Source: WRCA01 sp050943575
Lineage (GTDB): Bacteria > Pseudomonadota > Alphaproteobacteria > Rs-D84
Direction of reading: 5' to 3'
Assembly (NCBI GenBank): GCA_050943575.1
Contig: JBMNPL010000001.1
Coordinates: 1 to 64,000 of the forward strand
Length of the DNA stretch: 64,000 bases
The notes below the pieces were generated by a model. It was not told the DNA's origin. It did not search any database and saw only the letters and a list, made by a program, of their open reading frames with translations. Below are positions 25,840 to 33,806 of this stretch, piece after piece (the stretch's first letter is position 1; each line of letters opens with the position of its first letter). The position numbers and the translations under genes are program-made.

Positions 25840-27537
25840 TTACATTTCAGATGGTATTTTTAATCCCATTAAATCAATAGCTGTGTATAATGTTTGGTAA
25901 GCATTTTTAGCTATTTGCAATCTATATTCACGGGTTTGCTCATTAACATCATCACGTAAAATTGGGCATTCGTGATAAAAAGTATTTATCAATTGGCATA
26001 AATCGTAAGTGTAATTTGCAAGAATATTTGTCGCGCGACAATCAAATGCAAATTGGATAATACGATTAAAGTCCAAAATTTTTAAAATCAAACTACGTTC
26101 AATTTCGCTTAGTTTATAATTATATTCAAGTTTAATTTTTGTTATTTCGTTTTTATTTTTTCGCAATATACTTTTTAATCTGACAGCGGTATATAAAATA
26201 TATGGTCCTGTACGACCTTCAAATTGAACAACATCATCAGCATCAAAAATATAATCTGATTTTACATCATGTATTAAATCATTAAACTTTAATGCAGCTA
26301 TTGCTATCATTTCAATAGTTTCTTTTGGTAATTTTTTACCAGATTCTATAACACGTTTATGTGCAGCATTATTTACAATTTCAATAATATCTAATAACCC
26401 AGCAGCATTGCCGTCCCTAGTTTTTAATGGGCCATTTTTACCATTAATTGTTCCAAAATATTGATGTTCTAGTTGTTCAGGTTTAAATAATCCGATTTTA
26501 TGTGCAACGCGAAACACTTGTTGAAAATGTAAAGTTTGACGCACATCAGTTAGATAAATAACACGATCTGGATTATCGTTTATTTTTCTGTAATATAATG
26601 CTGCTAAATCAGTCGCATCATAAGTATCCGCACCGCGAGAATTATAAAACATAAATGGTGGCATTGGCGCGGTATCGGTATCTTCACGTATTACTACGAT
26701 TTGGGCACCATCAGATTCTTGTAGTAAATTTTTATCACGTAGTAATTTTTCAACAGGTGCTAAATACTTTGATGCATTGGCTTCACCCAATGTATTATCA
26801 AATGGCAACATTCCTAAGCGATTGATAACATCATTCATTGCTTTTAATGATATTGGTATAAATGTGTTATAAAGAGCGGTCCATTTTGAGTCGCCATTTT
26901 GAAATTCGGCGGTAATTATTCTGGCGCGATCTAAAAATTCAGAGTTGTTTTTCGCATATTCTACAGCCATCGGGTAAAAACTATCCAGCTCTTTTGCGGT
27001 TATGTTTGTTATGGCATTTTTTTCAATCCATGCCATAACTAATCCCATTGGTCGTCCCCAATCACCAATATGATTGTAAGATATTGTTTTATGCCCCAAG
27101 AATTTCGCAATACGATTTAAAGTATCACCAACAATAGATGTGCGTAAATGTCCAATATGTAAGGTTTTTGCAACATTATATGCGCCATAATCTAAAACAA
27201 TAGTTTCAGGATTGTTTATTTTAATATCTAATTGTTGATTTATATAGTTAAAAATAAACTCATCTTTTAATTTTATATTTATAAATCCTGGACCGGCAAT
27301 ATTGATTTCTGAAATAAAATCTAATTTTTTTAGATAAGGTAAAATTATTTCCGCAATTTGTCGTGGAGATTTTTTTAATTGCTTAACTAAAATCATTGCG
27401 ATATTTGTTGAAAAATCACCAAAAGATTTATCTTTTGGGATTTCTATAATTATGTTTGATAAATCTACTTTTAGTAGTTCTGGTATTGTTATTAATGTAG
27501 ATTTAATATTATCAGATATAAATTGATAAAGATTCAT
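25840..27537 (-). CDS. argS: Arginyl-tRNA synthetase
   Basis: This class I synthetase (565 residues) has an N-terminal Add-1 domain ('FGDFSTNIAMIL'), the HIGH motif as HIGHLRTSIVGD (about 130), the 'NHIGDWGRPMGLVMAW' stretch and a DALR anticodon-binding domain ending with 'RLQIAKNAYQTLYTAIDLMGLKIP'. The KMSKS box is not canonical ('GPLKTRDGNAAGLLD'), which is typical of many ArgRS enzymes. The start is ATG 27537, downstream of the rpmG terminator. Confidence 0.96.
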   Translation of the reverse strand: MNLYQFISDNIKSTLITIPELLKVDLSNIIIEIPKDKSFGDFSTNIAMILVKQLKKSPRQIAEIILPYLKKLDFISEINIAGPGFINIKLKDEFIFNYINQQLDIKINNPETIVLDYGAYNVAKTLHIGHLRTSIVGDTLNRIAKFLGHKTISYNHIGDWGRPMGLVMAWIEKNAITNITAKELDSFYPMAVEYAKNNSEFLDRARIITAEFQNGDSKWTALYNTFIPISLKAMNDVINRLGMLPFDNTLGEANASKYLAPVEKLLRDKNLLQESDGAQIVVIREDTDTAPMPPFMFYNSRGADTYDATDLAALYYRKINDNPDRVIYLTDVRQTLHFQQVFRVAHKIGLFKPEQLEHQYFGTINGKNGPLKTRDGNAAGLLDIIEIVNNAAHKRVIESGKKLPKETIEMIAIAALKFNDLIHDVKSDYIFDADDVVQFEGRTGPYILYTAVRLKSILRKNKNEITKIKLEYNYKLSEIERSLILKILDFNRIIQFAFDCRATNILANYTYDLCQLINTFYHECPILRDDVNEQTREYRLQIAKNAYQTLYTAIDLMGLKIPSEM

Positions 27538-27555
27538 TTATAAATATTCCATTAT

Positions 27556-27580
27556 TTAAAAAACCGCGCCATGCGCGGTT
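27556..27580 (-). terminator. Terminator of rpmG
   Basis: AACCGCGC, 3-base loop, GCGCGGTT followed on the minus strand by a T-run. The 8-bp stem lies just after the rpmG stop (27584). Confidence 0.85.
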
Positions 27581-27583
27581 AAT

Positions 27584-27766
27584 TTACGATGGCATTTTTG
27601 TTTCTGTAAATATAACATGTTTACGAAGTTTTGGATCGTATTTACGCATTTTTAATTTGCCTTGGGTATTTTCAGATTTTGTATTTTTTGTTTTTGTATA
27701 AAAATATCCAGTTTCTGGATTATTCATTTTTATAACAATCTTTGACCCTTTTTTCTTATTTGCCAT
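27584..27766 (-). CDS. rpmG: 50S ribosomal protein bL33
   Basis: A 60-residue basic protein, beginning MANKKKGSKIVIKMNNPETG with Y-F-Y-T-K-T-K-N and ending in the YDPKLRKHVIFTETK signature of bL33. The zinc-binding cysteines are absent (a C-minus type, common in Alphaproteobacteria). It is monocistronic: promoter 27796-27824, Shine-Dalgarno AAAGGTT and terminator 27556-27580. Confidence 0.96.
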   Translation of the reverse strand: MANKKKGSKIVIKMNNPETGYFYTKTKNTKSENTQGKLKMRKYDPKLRKHVIFTETKMPS

Positions 27767-27795
27767 TTTAATAACCTTTTATTTTTAGTGATTTT

Positions 27796-27824
27796 ATTTT
27801 AAGACATGATTTATTGAAAATCAA
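27796..27824 (-). promoter_or_regulatory. Promoter for rpmG
   Basis: Minus strand TTGATT (27819-27824), 17-base spacer, TAAAAT (27796-27801), about 30 bases before the ATG. Confidence 0.65.
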
Positions 27825-27872
27825 TCAAAATTTTAATTAGTTTATTAATATGGTAAATTAAGTAATTATTAG

Positions 27873-27901
27873 TTGTTTTTATAAAACTATATAGTTACAA
27901 T
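27873..27901 (+). promoter_or_regulatory. Promoter for the acyl-CoA synthetase gene
   Basis: TTGTTT (27873-27878), 17-base spacer, TACAAT (27896-27901), 23 bases before the ATG. Confidence 0.55.
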
Positions 27902-27924
27902 TTATCAACCAAAAAGGTTTATAT

Positions 27925-29511
27925 ATGATAAAAAATATTTACGAAATGTTATACAAAGCATGCACAGAAAATAGCGCACGCATATTTTTTGTTCGTCAAG
28001 GTGAAACATATAAAGATTTATTAACAGCGGTAAAAAAACGTGCAGTTTTATTGGCAAAAAAGTTTAATATTAAAAAAGGTGATGTGGTTGCAATTTTATC
28101 TGGAAATACTCCAGATTTTATAAAATCTTATTTTGCAATTGTTTCTCAGGGAGCGAAAGCACTTATGTTGGATACAGGGTTATCATCATCAGAGCATCTG
28201 AATATGATGAAATATACAGATTGTAAATTGGCATTAGCTCAAAAAGCGTATTTTATAGATGGTGGGCCACAAATGTTTGATATTGAGACATTAGATTCTG
28301 CAGATGAAAATGATTTTATTGCGACAGATGTGCATCTAAATGATTTAGCTATGTTATCATTTACCAGTGGTTCAACTGGGAATCCAAAAGTTGTTGGATT
28401 AACACATAGTAATATTGTGTCATTAGGTGAAGGTTCAAAATTTTATAACCCTGTAATTCATCCTGGGTATATGTTTTATGGTTTTTTACCTTTATATCAT
28501 ATTTATGGTGTGGTTATAAATATCATTTCTCCTATATCTTTAGGGTGTTCGCTATTATTACAACCTGTTTTGAACCCGAAAGAATTTATTAAAGATTTTC
28601 AAAAATATAAACCAGAAGTTATTCCTGCGGTACCACGCGTATGGGAAGGGTTTTATAAAAAAATTATAGACGGATTAAAACAAAAGCGAGTTTATTGGTT
28701 AGTGCGTACTGTTGTTGGGTTACGTAGTTTTTTTAACTTTATTGGTTTAGGGGCACTAGTCAAAAAAGTTACACAACCAATTCATAATATTTTTGGCGGA
28801 CGAGTTAAAGTTTTGGTTTCAGCTGGTGCAACATTAAAGCCAAGAGTTCGAGAGTTTTTTGAAAAATTAGGTTTTGTAGTCGGTGATTGTTATGGTTTAA
28901 CAGAAACTACAGGTCCTGCATATTTTAATTTTCAATTTAAATTACCAAATGGCAAAACTTATTATGCTGGACCATTACCAGATAATGAAATAAAAATTCA
29001 TAATCCGGATAAAGAAGGTGTTGGTGAAGTTTGGGTTCGTGGTAGTTTAGTTATGCCATGTTATATCGGGAACAATGAGGCTAATGTTGAATCTTTTGAA
29101 GATGGTTGGTTTAAAACGGGAGATCTAGGAAAATTTGATAATAAAAAGCGTTTGATAATAAAAGGGCGTAAAAAGCAAGTTATAGTTTTGGAAAATGGTA
29201 AAAATATTTATCCTGATGAATTAGAAGATTTATATCTACAAAATGACGAAATATTGGCAGCCGCAATTTTAGAACGAGTAATAAATGGCAAAATTGTTGC
29301 ATATGGTGTGTTTCAAGTAAAATCTGGTACAAGTGTTTCAAAGGTTTCGTTATTATTAAAAGCATCAAATTTGATGATTGCACCATATAAATGGGTTACA
29401 CATTTTGCAATAACCGAAGAAGAACTACCAATGACCAGCGCAAAGAAAATAAAGCATCATGAAATATCAGCTATGTTGGATAGAGGTGAATTTAAAAACT
29501 TGTCGGATTGA
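27925..29511 (+). CDS. AMP-binding acyl-CoA synthetase (FadD-like)
   Basis: This ANL-superfamily adenylate-forming enzyme (528 residues) activates a carboxylic acid, probably a fatty acid, to the CoA thioester. The P-loop is LSFTSGSTGNPKVVGLTHSN (about 148-167), YGLTETTGP (about 325) marks the adenylate site and WFKTGDLGKFD (about 394) with KGRKKQVIVLENGKNIYPDELE carries the hinge. The C-terminal catalytic lysine of TSAKKIK (near 513) is present. Substrate is inferred from family resemblance only; an acyl-ACP synthetase is an alternative. It is monocistronic with its own promoter and terminator. Confidence 0.88.
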   Translation: MIKNIYEMLYKACTENSARIFFVRQGETYKDLLTAVKKRAVLLAKKFNIKKGDVVAILSGNTPDFIKSYFAIVSQGAKALMLDTGLSSSEHLNMMKYTDCKLALAQKAYFIDGGPQMFDIETLDSADENDFIATDVHLNDLAMLSFTSGSTGNPKVVGLTHSNIVSLGEGSKFYNPVIHPGYMFYGFLPLYHIYGVVINIISPISLGCSLLLQPVLNPKEFIKDFQKYKPEVIPAVPRVWEGFYKKIIDGLKQKRVYWLVRTVVGLRSFFNFIGLGALVKKVTQPIHNIFGGRVKVLVSAGATLKPRVREFFEKLGFVVGDCYGLTETTGPAYFNFQFKLPNGKTYYAGPLPDNEIKIHNPDKEGVGEVWVRGSLVMPCYIGNNEANVESFEDGWFKTGDLGKFDNKKRLIIKGRKKQVIVLENGKNIYPDELEDLYLQNDEILAAAILERVINGKIVAYGVFQVKSGTSVSKVSLLLKASNLMIAPYKWVTHFAITEEELPMTSAKKIKHHEISAMLDRGEFKNLSD

Positions 29512-29522
29512 TTAAGTTAATA

Positions 29523-29552
29523 AAAAAGACGATATTTAAATATCGTCTTTTT
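29523..29552. terminator. Bidirectional terminator
   Basis: A near-perfect palindrome centred near 29537 (AAAAGACGATATTT and its complement) with flanking A and T runs, between the acyl-CoA synthetase and the convergent coiled-coil gene. Confidence 0.85.
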
Positions 29553-29568
29553 GATGTTTTTTTTTAAT

Positions 29569-30111
29569 TTATCTTGTTTCGTATACCATATCTATATCTT
29601 TTATTTTTGATTCATTTGTCCATGCACTATTAGAATCTGATATCCGCATTCCTGATGATAATTGTTCAGCTTCTTTCATATCCATATCTCTTATTCGCAT
29701 TCCTGATGACAAATTTTCTTGCGGTGCCATATCTATATCTTCTAAGCGTCCTGTGTTTTGTATACAGCAACTTCTTTGCAAATTGATAATTTGTCGTTGT
29801 AAATCAATAATTTGTTGTTGTAAATCAGTTATTTGTTGTTGAACACCATCATCTGTTCTATTTAACTGAGTTCTTAATGCTGATTGTTCTTTTTGTATTA
29901 ATCTTAAATCATCTTTTAATCCTAAATCATCATGCCTTAATTTTGCAATTTCTTTCGTTTGTGGTTTTGCATCAATATTAGAATATATGATTTTACCTGC
30001 TTCTTTAGCATTAGAATCAAAGTTTTTATTCATTTTCATTACTGGCATACTTGCAGTTGCGACACCACAAATAGACATTATTAATGCGAATATTGATAGT
30101 TTTTTTAACAT
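29569..30111 (-). CDS. Secreted coiled-coil protein, paralogue 1 of 3
   Basis: Function unknown. The 180-residue protein has a signal peptide (MLKKLSIFALIMSICGVATA, then SMPV), so it should be periplasmic, outer-membrane attached or secreted. Residues about 65-110 form a Gln-rich coiled coil (QQQITDLQQQIIDLQRQI) ending in a Cys-Cys pair. The C-terminal third contains a duplicated SSGMRI(R/S)D element and three D(I/M)DM motifs. The signal peptide and promoter are shared with the next two genes; the mature parts differ. AAGGAAAG precedes the ATG. Confidence 0.75.
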   Translation of the reverse strand: MLKKLSIFALIMSICGVATASMPVMKMNKNFDSNAKEAGKIIYSNIDAKPQTKEIAKLRHDDLGLKDDLRLIQKEQSALRTQLNRTDDGVQQQITDLQQQIIDLQRQIINLQRSCCIQNTGRLEDIDMAPQENLSSGMRIRDMDMKEAEQLSSGMRISDSNSAWTNESKIKDIDMVYETR

Positions 30112-30148
30112 TGTTTTCTTTCCTTTGTTTATATAAGTTCAGTTATTA

Positions 30149-30177
30149 ATTTTATCATAATTAAATGGCGATTCCAA
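30149..30177 (-). promoter_or_regulatory. Promoter of coiled-coil paralogue 1
   Basis: Minus strand TTGGAA (30172-30177), 17-base spacer, TAAAAT (30149-30154). The same box pair, spacing and surrounding bases occur before paralogues 2 and 3. Confidence 0.75.
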
Positions 30178-30200
30178 GAATATAAATTAATTTATTAAAC

Positions 30201-30227
30201 AAAAACACCTCATTTGAGGTGTTTTTT
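30201..30227 (-). terminator. Terminator of coiled-coil paralogue 2
   Basis: AACACCTCA, short loop, TGAGGTGTT flanked by A and T runs: a near-perfect palindrome 20 bases past the stop of paralogue 2. Confidence 0.85.
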
Positions 30228-30247
30228 ATAAACATATTTGATTATTT

Positions 30248-30580
30248 TTATTTATGATATTCATTAACTTGTTGTTGCAAATCAATTAATTGTTGTTGTA
30301 CACCATTTATCATGGCTCTTAATTCGTCATTTGTTTCTTTTATTTTAGCAATTTGAGCTTCTAAATCAGAAGTTCTTTTGTCTATTGATGATATATCGCT
30401 TTCTATTCTAGAAAGATCAAGATTATTAGTTTTATCCTTTTTATTAGGGGTTTTGTTAACAATTTCAGTTTTTTTAAGATCTGGTGATTTCATTTTTATT
30501 GTTGTTGTTGTTGGCATACCTGCTGTTGCAATGCCGCAAACAGACATTATTAATGCAAACATTGATATTTTTTTTAACAT
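30248..30580 (-). CDS. Secreted coiled-coil protein, paralogue 2 of 3
   Basis: Function unknown. The 110-residue protein begins with MLKKISMFALIMSVCGIATA followed by GMP, nearly identical to its neighbours, then a Lys/Thr-rich linker and a predicted coiled coil (about 58-110) ending GVQQQLIDLQQQVNEYHK. That ending matches the QQQITDLQQQI segment inside paralogue 1. The mature part contains no cysteine, unlike the other two. GAGGAG precedes the ATG. It has its own promoter and terminator, so each copy is an independent unit. Confidence 0.75.
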   Translation of the reverse strand: MLKKISMFALIMSVCGIATAGMPTTTTIKMKSPDLKKTEIVNKTPNKKDKTNNLDLSRIESDISSIDKRTSDLEAQIAKIKETNDELRAMINGVQQQLIDLQQQVNEYHK

Positions 30581-30607
30581 GGTTTCTCCTCTTTTGTTCA
30601 GTTGTTA

Positions 30608-30636
30608 ATTTTATCATAATTAAGCTGTAATTCCAA
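30608..30636 (-). promoter_or_regulatory. Promoter of coiled-coil paralogue 2
   Basis: Minus strand TTGGAA (30631-30636), 17-base spacer, TAAAAT (30608-30613), with near-identical flanks to the other two copies. Confidence 0.75.
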
Positions 30637-30655
30637 ATTAATTATGATAAATGTT

Positions 30656-30973
30656 TTATTTTCCCCCGCCATCAAGTTTATCTACTCTCTCTTTTAAATT
30701 ATTAACTGTTACACTTAAATCATTTATTTGTTTTTCTAAACTGTTTATTTTTGAAAAATCTATTTTGGATATTTTTCTTTTTATAGTCTCTATTTCTTGT
30801 CTTATATCTTTAGTACATTTTTCGCATTCATCTTTATTAATAACTGTTGATTGGTTTGCTCCAGCAACTTTAGGTTCTTTGAGATTAAAATCTGTTTTCA
30901 TTACTGGCATACCTGCTGTTGCAATACCGCAAACGGACATTATTAGTGCAAATATTGATAATTTTTTTAACAT
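30656..30973 (-). CDS. Secreted coiled-coil protein, paralogue 3 of 3
   Basis: Function unknown. From ATG 30973 (AGGGAGA upstream) it encodes 105 residues: signal peptide MLKKLSIFALIMSVCGIATA, GMPVMK, a mid-region with a CEKC (CxxC) pair, then a coiled coil (about 58-98, 'KINSLEKQINDLSVTVNNL') and a GGGK tail. An in-frame ATG at 31012 lies inside the promoter's -10 box and cannot be the start. Signal peptide conservation against divergent mature parts suggests tandem duplication followed by diversification. Confidence 0.75.
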   Translation of the reverse strand: MLKKLSIFALIMSVCGIATAGMPVMKTDFNLKEPKVAGANQSTVINKDECEKCTKDIRQEIETIKRKISKIDFSKINSLEKQINDLSVTVNNLKERVDKLDGGGK

Positions 30974-31002
30974 AAGTTTCTCCCTCTTTTGTTCAGTTGT
31001 TA

Positions 31003-31031
31003 ATTTTATCATAGTTAAGAGATAATTCCAA
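31003..31031 (-). promoter_or_regulatory. Promoter of coiled-coil paralogue 3
   Basis: Minus strand TTGGAA (31026-31031), 17-base spacer, TAAAAT (31003-31008), matching those of paralogues 1 and 2. Confidence 0.75.
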
Positions 31032-31042
31032 GAATTTATTAA

Positions 31043-31068
31043 ATAAAAAACACCCTATTTTAGAGTGT
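31043..31068 (-). terminator. Terminator after tRNA-Val
   Basis: AACACcCTA, loop, TAGaGTGTT with one mismatch and, on the minus strand, a T-run. It lies about 28 bases after the tRNA 3' end and would close the pnp-ybaB-tRNA unit. Confidence 0.65.
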
Positions 31069-31095
31069 TATATATTTTTTAATACTGAAATATAT

Positions 31096-31171
31096 TGGTG
31101 GATGATGAGGGACTCGAACCCCCGACCCTCTCGGTGTAAACGAGATGCTCTACCAGCTGAGCTAATCATCC
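31096..31171 (-). tRNA. tRNA-Val (anticodon TAC)
   Basis: Minus-strand cloverleaf: acceptor GGATGAT/ATCATCC, D-arm GCTC...GAGC, anticodon stem TCTCG/CGAGA with loop TTTACAC (anticodon TAC), T-arm with GGTTCGAGTCC, CCA encoded. It begins only 9 bases after the ybaB stop with no promoter seen in that gap, so it is probably cut from the pnp-ybaB mRNA or starts inside ybaB. Confidence 0.97.
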
Positions 31172-31180
31172 ATATTTAAG

Positions 31181-31480
31181 TTATTCTGGCAATGGCATAC
31201 CAGCCGTCGCACTAGACATAACTTTATCAATTAAATCATCCGCCTTGGATTTCGCATCGTTAAATGCTGCAGAAATTAAAGCAGTTATTGTTTCAATATC
31301 TTCTTTTATCAAATCTGGGCTCAAAGTCAACTTAATTAAATCGTATTTGCCACTCATTTCAACAATTGCTAACCCATTACCTGCTATACCCTTGACACTA
31401 GATTTCTCTAATTGATTTTGGGCATCTGAAACTTTGCTTTGTAATTGTTTAGCTTGCTCCATCAATGCTTTCATATCCAT
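31181..31480 (-). CDS. ybaB: YbaB/EbfC-family nucleoid-associated protein
   Basis: The 99-residue protein has the YbaB layout: N-terminal helix MKALMEQAKQLQSKV, a central sheet with GNGLAIVEMSGKYDLIKLTLSP, and a C-terminal helix ending GMPLPE. These proteins bind DNA as tweezer-like dimers. It is normally found between dnaX and recR; here it directly follows pnp, its ATG overlapping the pnp stop by one base (TAATG). Confidence 0.92.
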   Translation of the reverse strand: MDMKALMEQAKQLQSKVSDAQNQLEKSSVKGIAGNGLAIVEMSGKYDLIKLTLSPDLIKEDIETITALISAAFNDAKSKADDLIDKVMSSATAGMPLPE

Positions 31481-33633
31481 TATTTTTTCTCCTCGGTACC
31501 TGTGTTTTGATTTATTCCTTTCATAGAAAGACGAGTTTTGCCACGTTTATCCATACCCATATATTTTACAAATACTTTATCACCCTCTTTTATTTTAGCT
31601 TCTTCAATTGTATTCAAACGTTTGCCAGTTATTTCAGAAATATGAACTAATGATTCAAAATTTCCGTTCATAATTTTAACAAATAAACCAAAATCCTTTA
31701 ATCCAGATACAATACCTTCATAAATTTGTCCAACTTCTGGTTCAGCAATAATTTCTTTAATTTTTGCCATAGCAAGTTCAGCATCAGCTTTATCAGTTGC
31801 CATAATTTTTATTGTACCATCGTCAGCCAAATCAATATTTGTATTAGTTTCTTTGGTTAATGACTGAATAACACTTCCCCCTTTACCAATCACATCGCGA
31901 ATTTTATCAGGATTTATTTTCATTGTAAAGGCTTGTGGTGCATGTTCAGATAAACTCTTACGCGGTGTTTTAATCGCTTTGTTCATAATACCTAAAATAT
32001 GCATACGACCATCTTTGGCTTGTGCTAATGCTTGCTTCATTATTTCAAATGTAATAGATGTAATTTTAATATCCATTTGTAAAGCTGTGATACCTTTATC
32101 AGTACCAGTTACTTTGAAATCCATATCTCCCAAATGATCTTCATCGCCCATAATATCAGTTAAAACTTCAAATTCATCACCTTCTTTAATTAATCCCATA
32201 GCAATACCTGCAACTGGTCTGGTAATCGGAACACCGCCATCCATTAAAGCTAATGTAGTTCCACAAACAGTTGCCATAGATGAACTGCCATTTGATTCTA
32301 AAATATCGGATACTACGCGAATTGTATAATCGAACTTTTCTTTGGATGGTAACATAGGATTAATAGCACGCCATGCTAATTTTCCATGCCCCAATTCACG
32401 ACGTTTTGGTGCACCAATGCGTCCGATTTCACCAACAGAAAAAGGCGGAAAATTATAATCCAAAATAAACCGTTCATCAAATGTTCCGTCTAAAGATTCG
32501 TCTGGGCGCGCATCCTTGTCATTACCCAATGTTAATGTAACCAAAGCCTGAGTTTCACCACGTGTAAATAATGCAGATCCATGTGTGCGTGGTAAAACAC
32601 CAACTTCGACTTCAATCGGACGAACTGTTTTAGAATCACGACCATCAATACGTGGTTTTTTATCTAAAATATTACGACGCATAATACGAGCAGTAATCGC
32701 ATCAATGATTTCACCAGCCCATGCCAATTGTAATTCAGTCGCATCAATAATTGATGCACGTGCATTAGTTTTAATCGCGTCCATTGCAGCATATCTTTCT
32801 AGTTTTGAAGATATTTTTAGTGTCTCGGTAATTTGATCAGCAAATCTTTCAAGATCAGATTCTAAAGATTTATATTCATCAGAGCGTTCTGAAATTGTCC
32901 ATGCTGTATTACCAACTTTTTCTTTTAATTCATTAATCGCTGTAATAACAGGTTGAAATGCATCGAAACCGAATTTAACCGCATCTAACATTTCATCTTC
33001 AGTTAATTCTTGTGCTTCGGATTCTACCATTAATACACCATCTTTTGTTCCAGCAACAACAAGTTCTAATTTAGAATCAGTTATTTCTTGTTTAGTTGGA
33101 TTTAACAAATATTTACCATTTGCATAACCAACGCGTGCCGCACCAATTGGGCCCATAAACGGAATACCAGAAATAGATAATGCGGCAGATGCTGCAATCA
33201 TAGCCAAAATATCAGGTTGATTTTTCTTATCATATGATAAACAAGTAACTACAATTTGTGTATCATTTGTAAATGTTTCTGGGAACAGCGGGCGAATCGG
33301 GCGATCAATTAAACGTGAAATTAAAGTTTCGTTTAATGAAGATTTTCCTTCACGGCGATCACGACTACCCGGTATACGACCAGCTGATGCAAACTTTTCT
33401 TGATAATCTACGGTTAATGGGAAAAAATCTTGACCTTCTTTAGCTTCGCGAGAAGATACAACAGTTGCTAGAACCATTGTTTCACCCATTGTAGCCATAA
33501 TACTACCCGTTGCTTGTTTGGCAAAACGACCAGTTTCTAAAATTAATTTTTCACCACCAAATTCAAGTTCTTTACGAATCGGATTATTCAAGGCATTTTT
33601 GGGTGCCTTGCCCCCAAGTAAACCAAATAACAT
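31480..33633 (-). CDS. pnp: Polyribonucleotide nucleotidyltransferase (PNPase)
   Basis: This 3'-5' phosphorolytic exoribonuclease of the degradosome has 717 residues: two RNase PH-like domains (active site 'TDIMGDEDHLGDMDFKVTGT' around 490), a helical linker, then KH ('IRDVIGKGGSVIQSLTKET') and S1 ('YEGIVSGLKDFGLFVKI') RNA-binding domains. The length is normal. Its mRNA has its own promoter and begins with a long stem-loop, as in the E. coli autoregulated pnp leader. It is followed by ybaB with a 1-base overlap. Confidence 0.97.
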   Translation of the reverse strand: MLFGLLGGKAPKNALNNPIRKELEFGGEKLILETGRFAKQATGSIMATMGETMVLATVVSSREAKEGQDFFPLTVDYQEKFASAGRIPGSRDRREGKSSLNETLISRLIDRPIRPLFPETFTNDTQIVVTCLSYDKKNQPDILAMIAASAALSISGIPFMGPIGAARVGYANGKYLLNPTKQEITDSKLELVVAGTKDGVLMVESEAQELTEDEMLDAVKFGFDAFQPVITAINELKEKVGNTAWTISERSDEYKSLESDLERFADQITETLKISSKLERYAAMDAIKTNARASIIDATELQLAWAGEIIDAITARIMRRNILDKKPRIDGRDSKTVRPIEVEVGVLPRTHGSALFTRGETQALVTLTLGNDKDARPDESLDGTFDERFILDYNFPPFSVGEIGRIGAPKRRELGHGKLAWRAINPMLPSKEKFDYTIRVVSDILESNGSSSMATVCGTTLALMDGGVPITRPVAGIAMGLIKEGDEFEVLTDIMGDEDHLGDMDFKVTGTDKGITALQMDIKITSITFEIMKQALAQAKDGRMHILGIMNKAIKTPRKSLSEHAPQAFTMKINPDKIRDVIGKGGSVIQSLTKETNTNIDLADDGTIKIMATDKADAELAMAKIKEIIAEPEVGQIYEGIVSGLKDFGLFVKIMNGNFESLVHISEITGKRLNTIEEAKIKEGDKVFVKYMGMDKRGKTRLSMKGINQNTGTEEKK

Positions 33634-33665
33634 TTTTTCCTCTTATTTTAAAATTTTTGTTTAGC

Positions 33666-33731
33666 AAGAGAAAAATTATTCATTCTTATTAGCTTAATCT
33701 ACAAATAAAAATGAATAATCCCTTTTCTCTT
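33666..33731 (-). promoter_or_regulatory. Long stem-loop in the pnp leader
   Basis: AAGAGAAAA (left) pairs with TTTTCTCTT (right), continued by ATTATTCATT with AATGAATAAT and further A/U pairs, interrupted by a small bulge. About 24 pairs, loop about 13 bases, starting a few bases after the predicted transcription start and ending about 30 bases before the ATG. It resembles an RNase III entry structure. Confidence 0.7.
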
Positions 33732-33741
33732 ACAGTTTGTA

Positions 33742-33769
33742 ATTATAAATCAAAAACATCGATTTGCAA
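33742..33769 (-). promoter_or_regulatory. Promoter for pnp
   Basis: Minus strand TTGCAA (33764-33769), 16-base spacer, TATAAT (33742-33747). It lies between the rpsO terminator and the pnp stem-loop. Confidence 0.7.
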
Positions 33770-33776
33770 ATAATAT

Positions 33777-33805
33777 AAAAATCCCCTGTAATTAAAGGAA
33801 TTTTT
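33777..33805 (-). terminator. Terminator of rpsO
   Basis: AAAAATcCCc...aGGaATTTTT: an imperfect stem followed by a T-run on the minus strand, immediately after the rpsO stop. Confidence 0.6.
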
Positions 33806-33806
33806 A

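Noticed and set aside
29569..31031. CRISPR or insertion-element explanation for the repeated leaders
   Set aside because: The repeats are promoter-leader-signal-peptide units of three genes, with no spacers, terminal inverted repeats or transposase.
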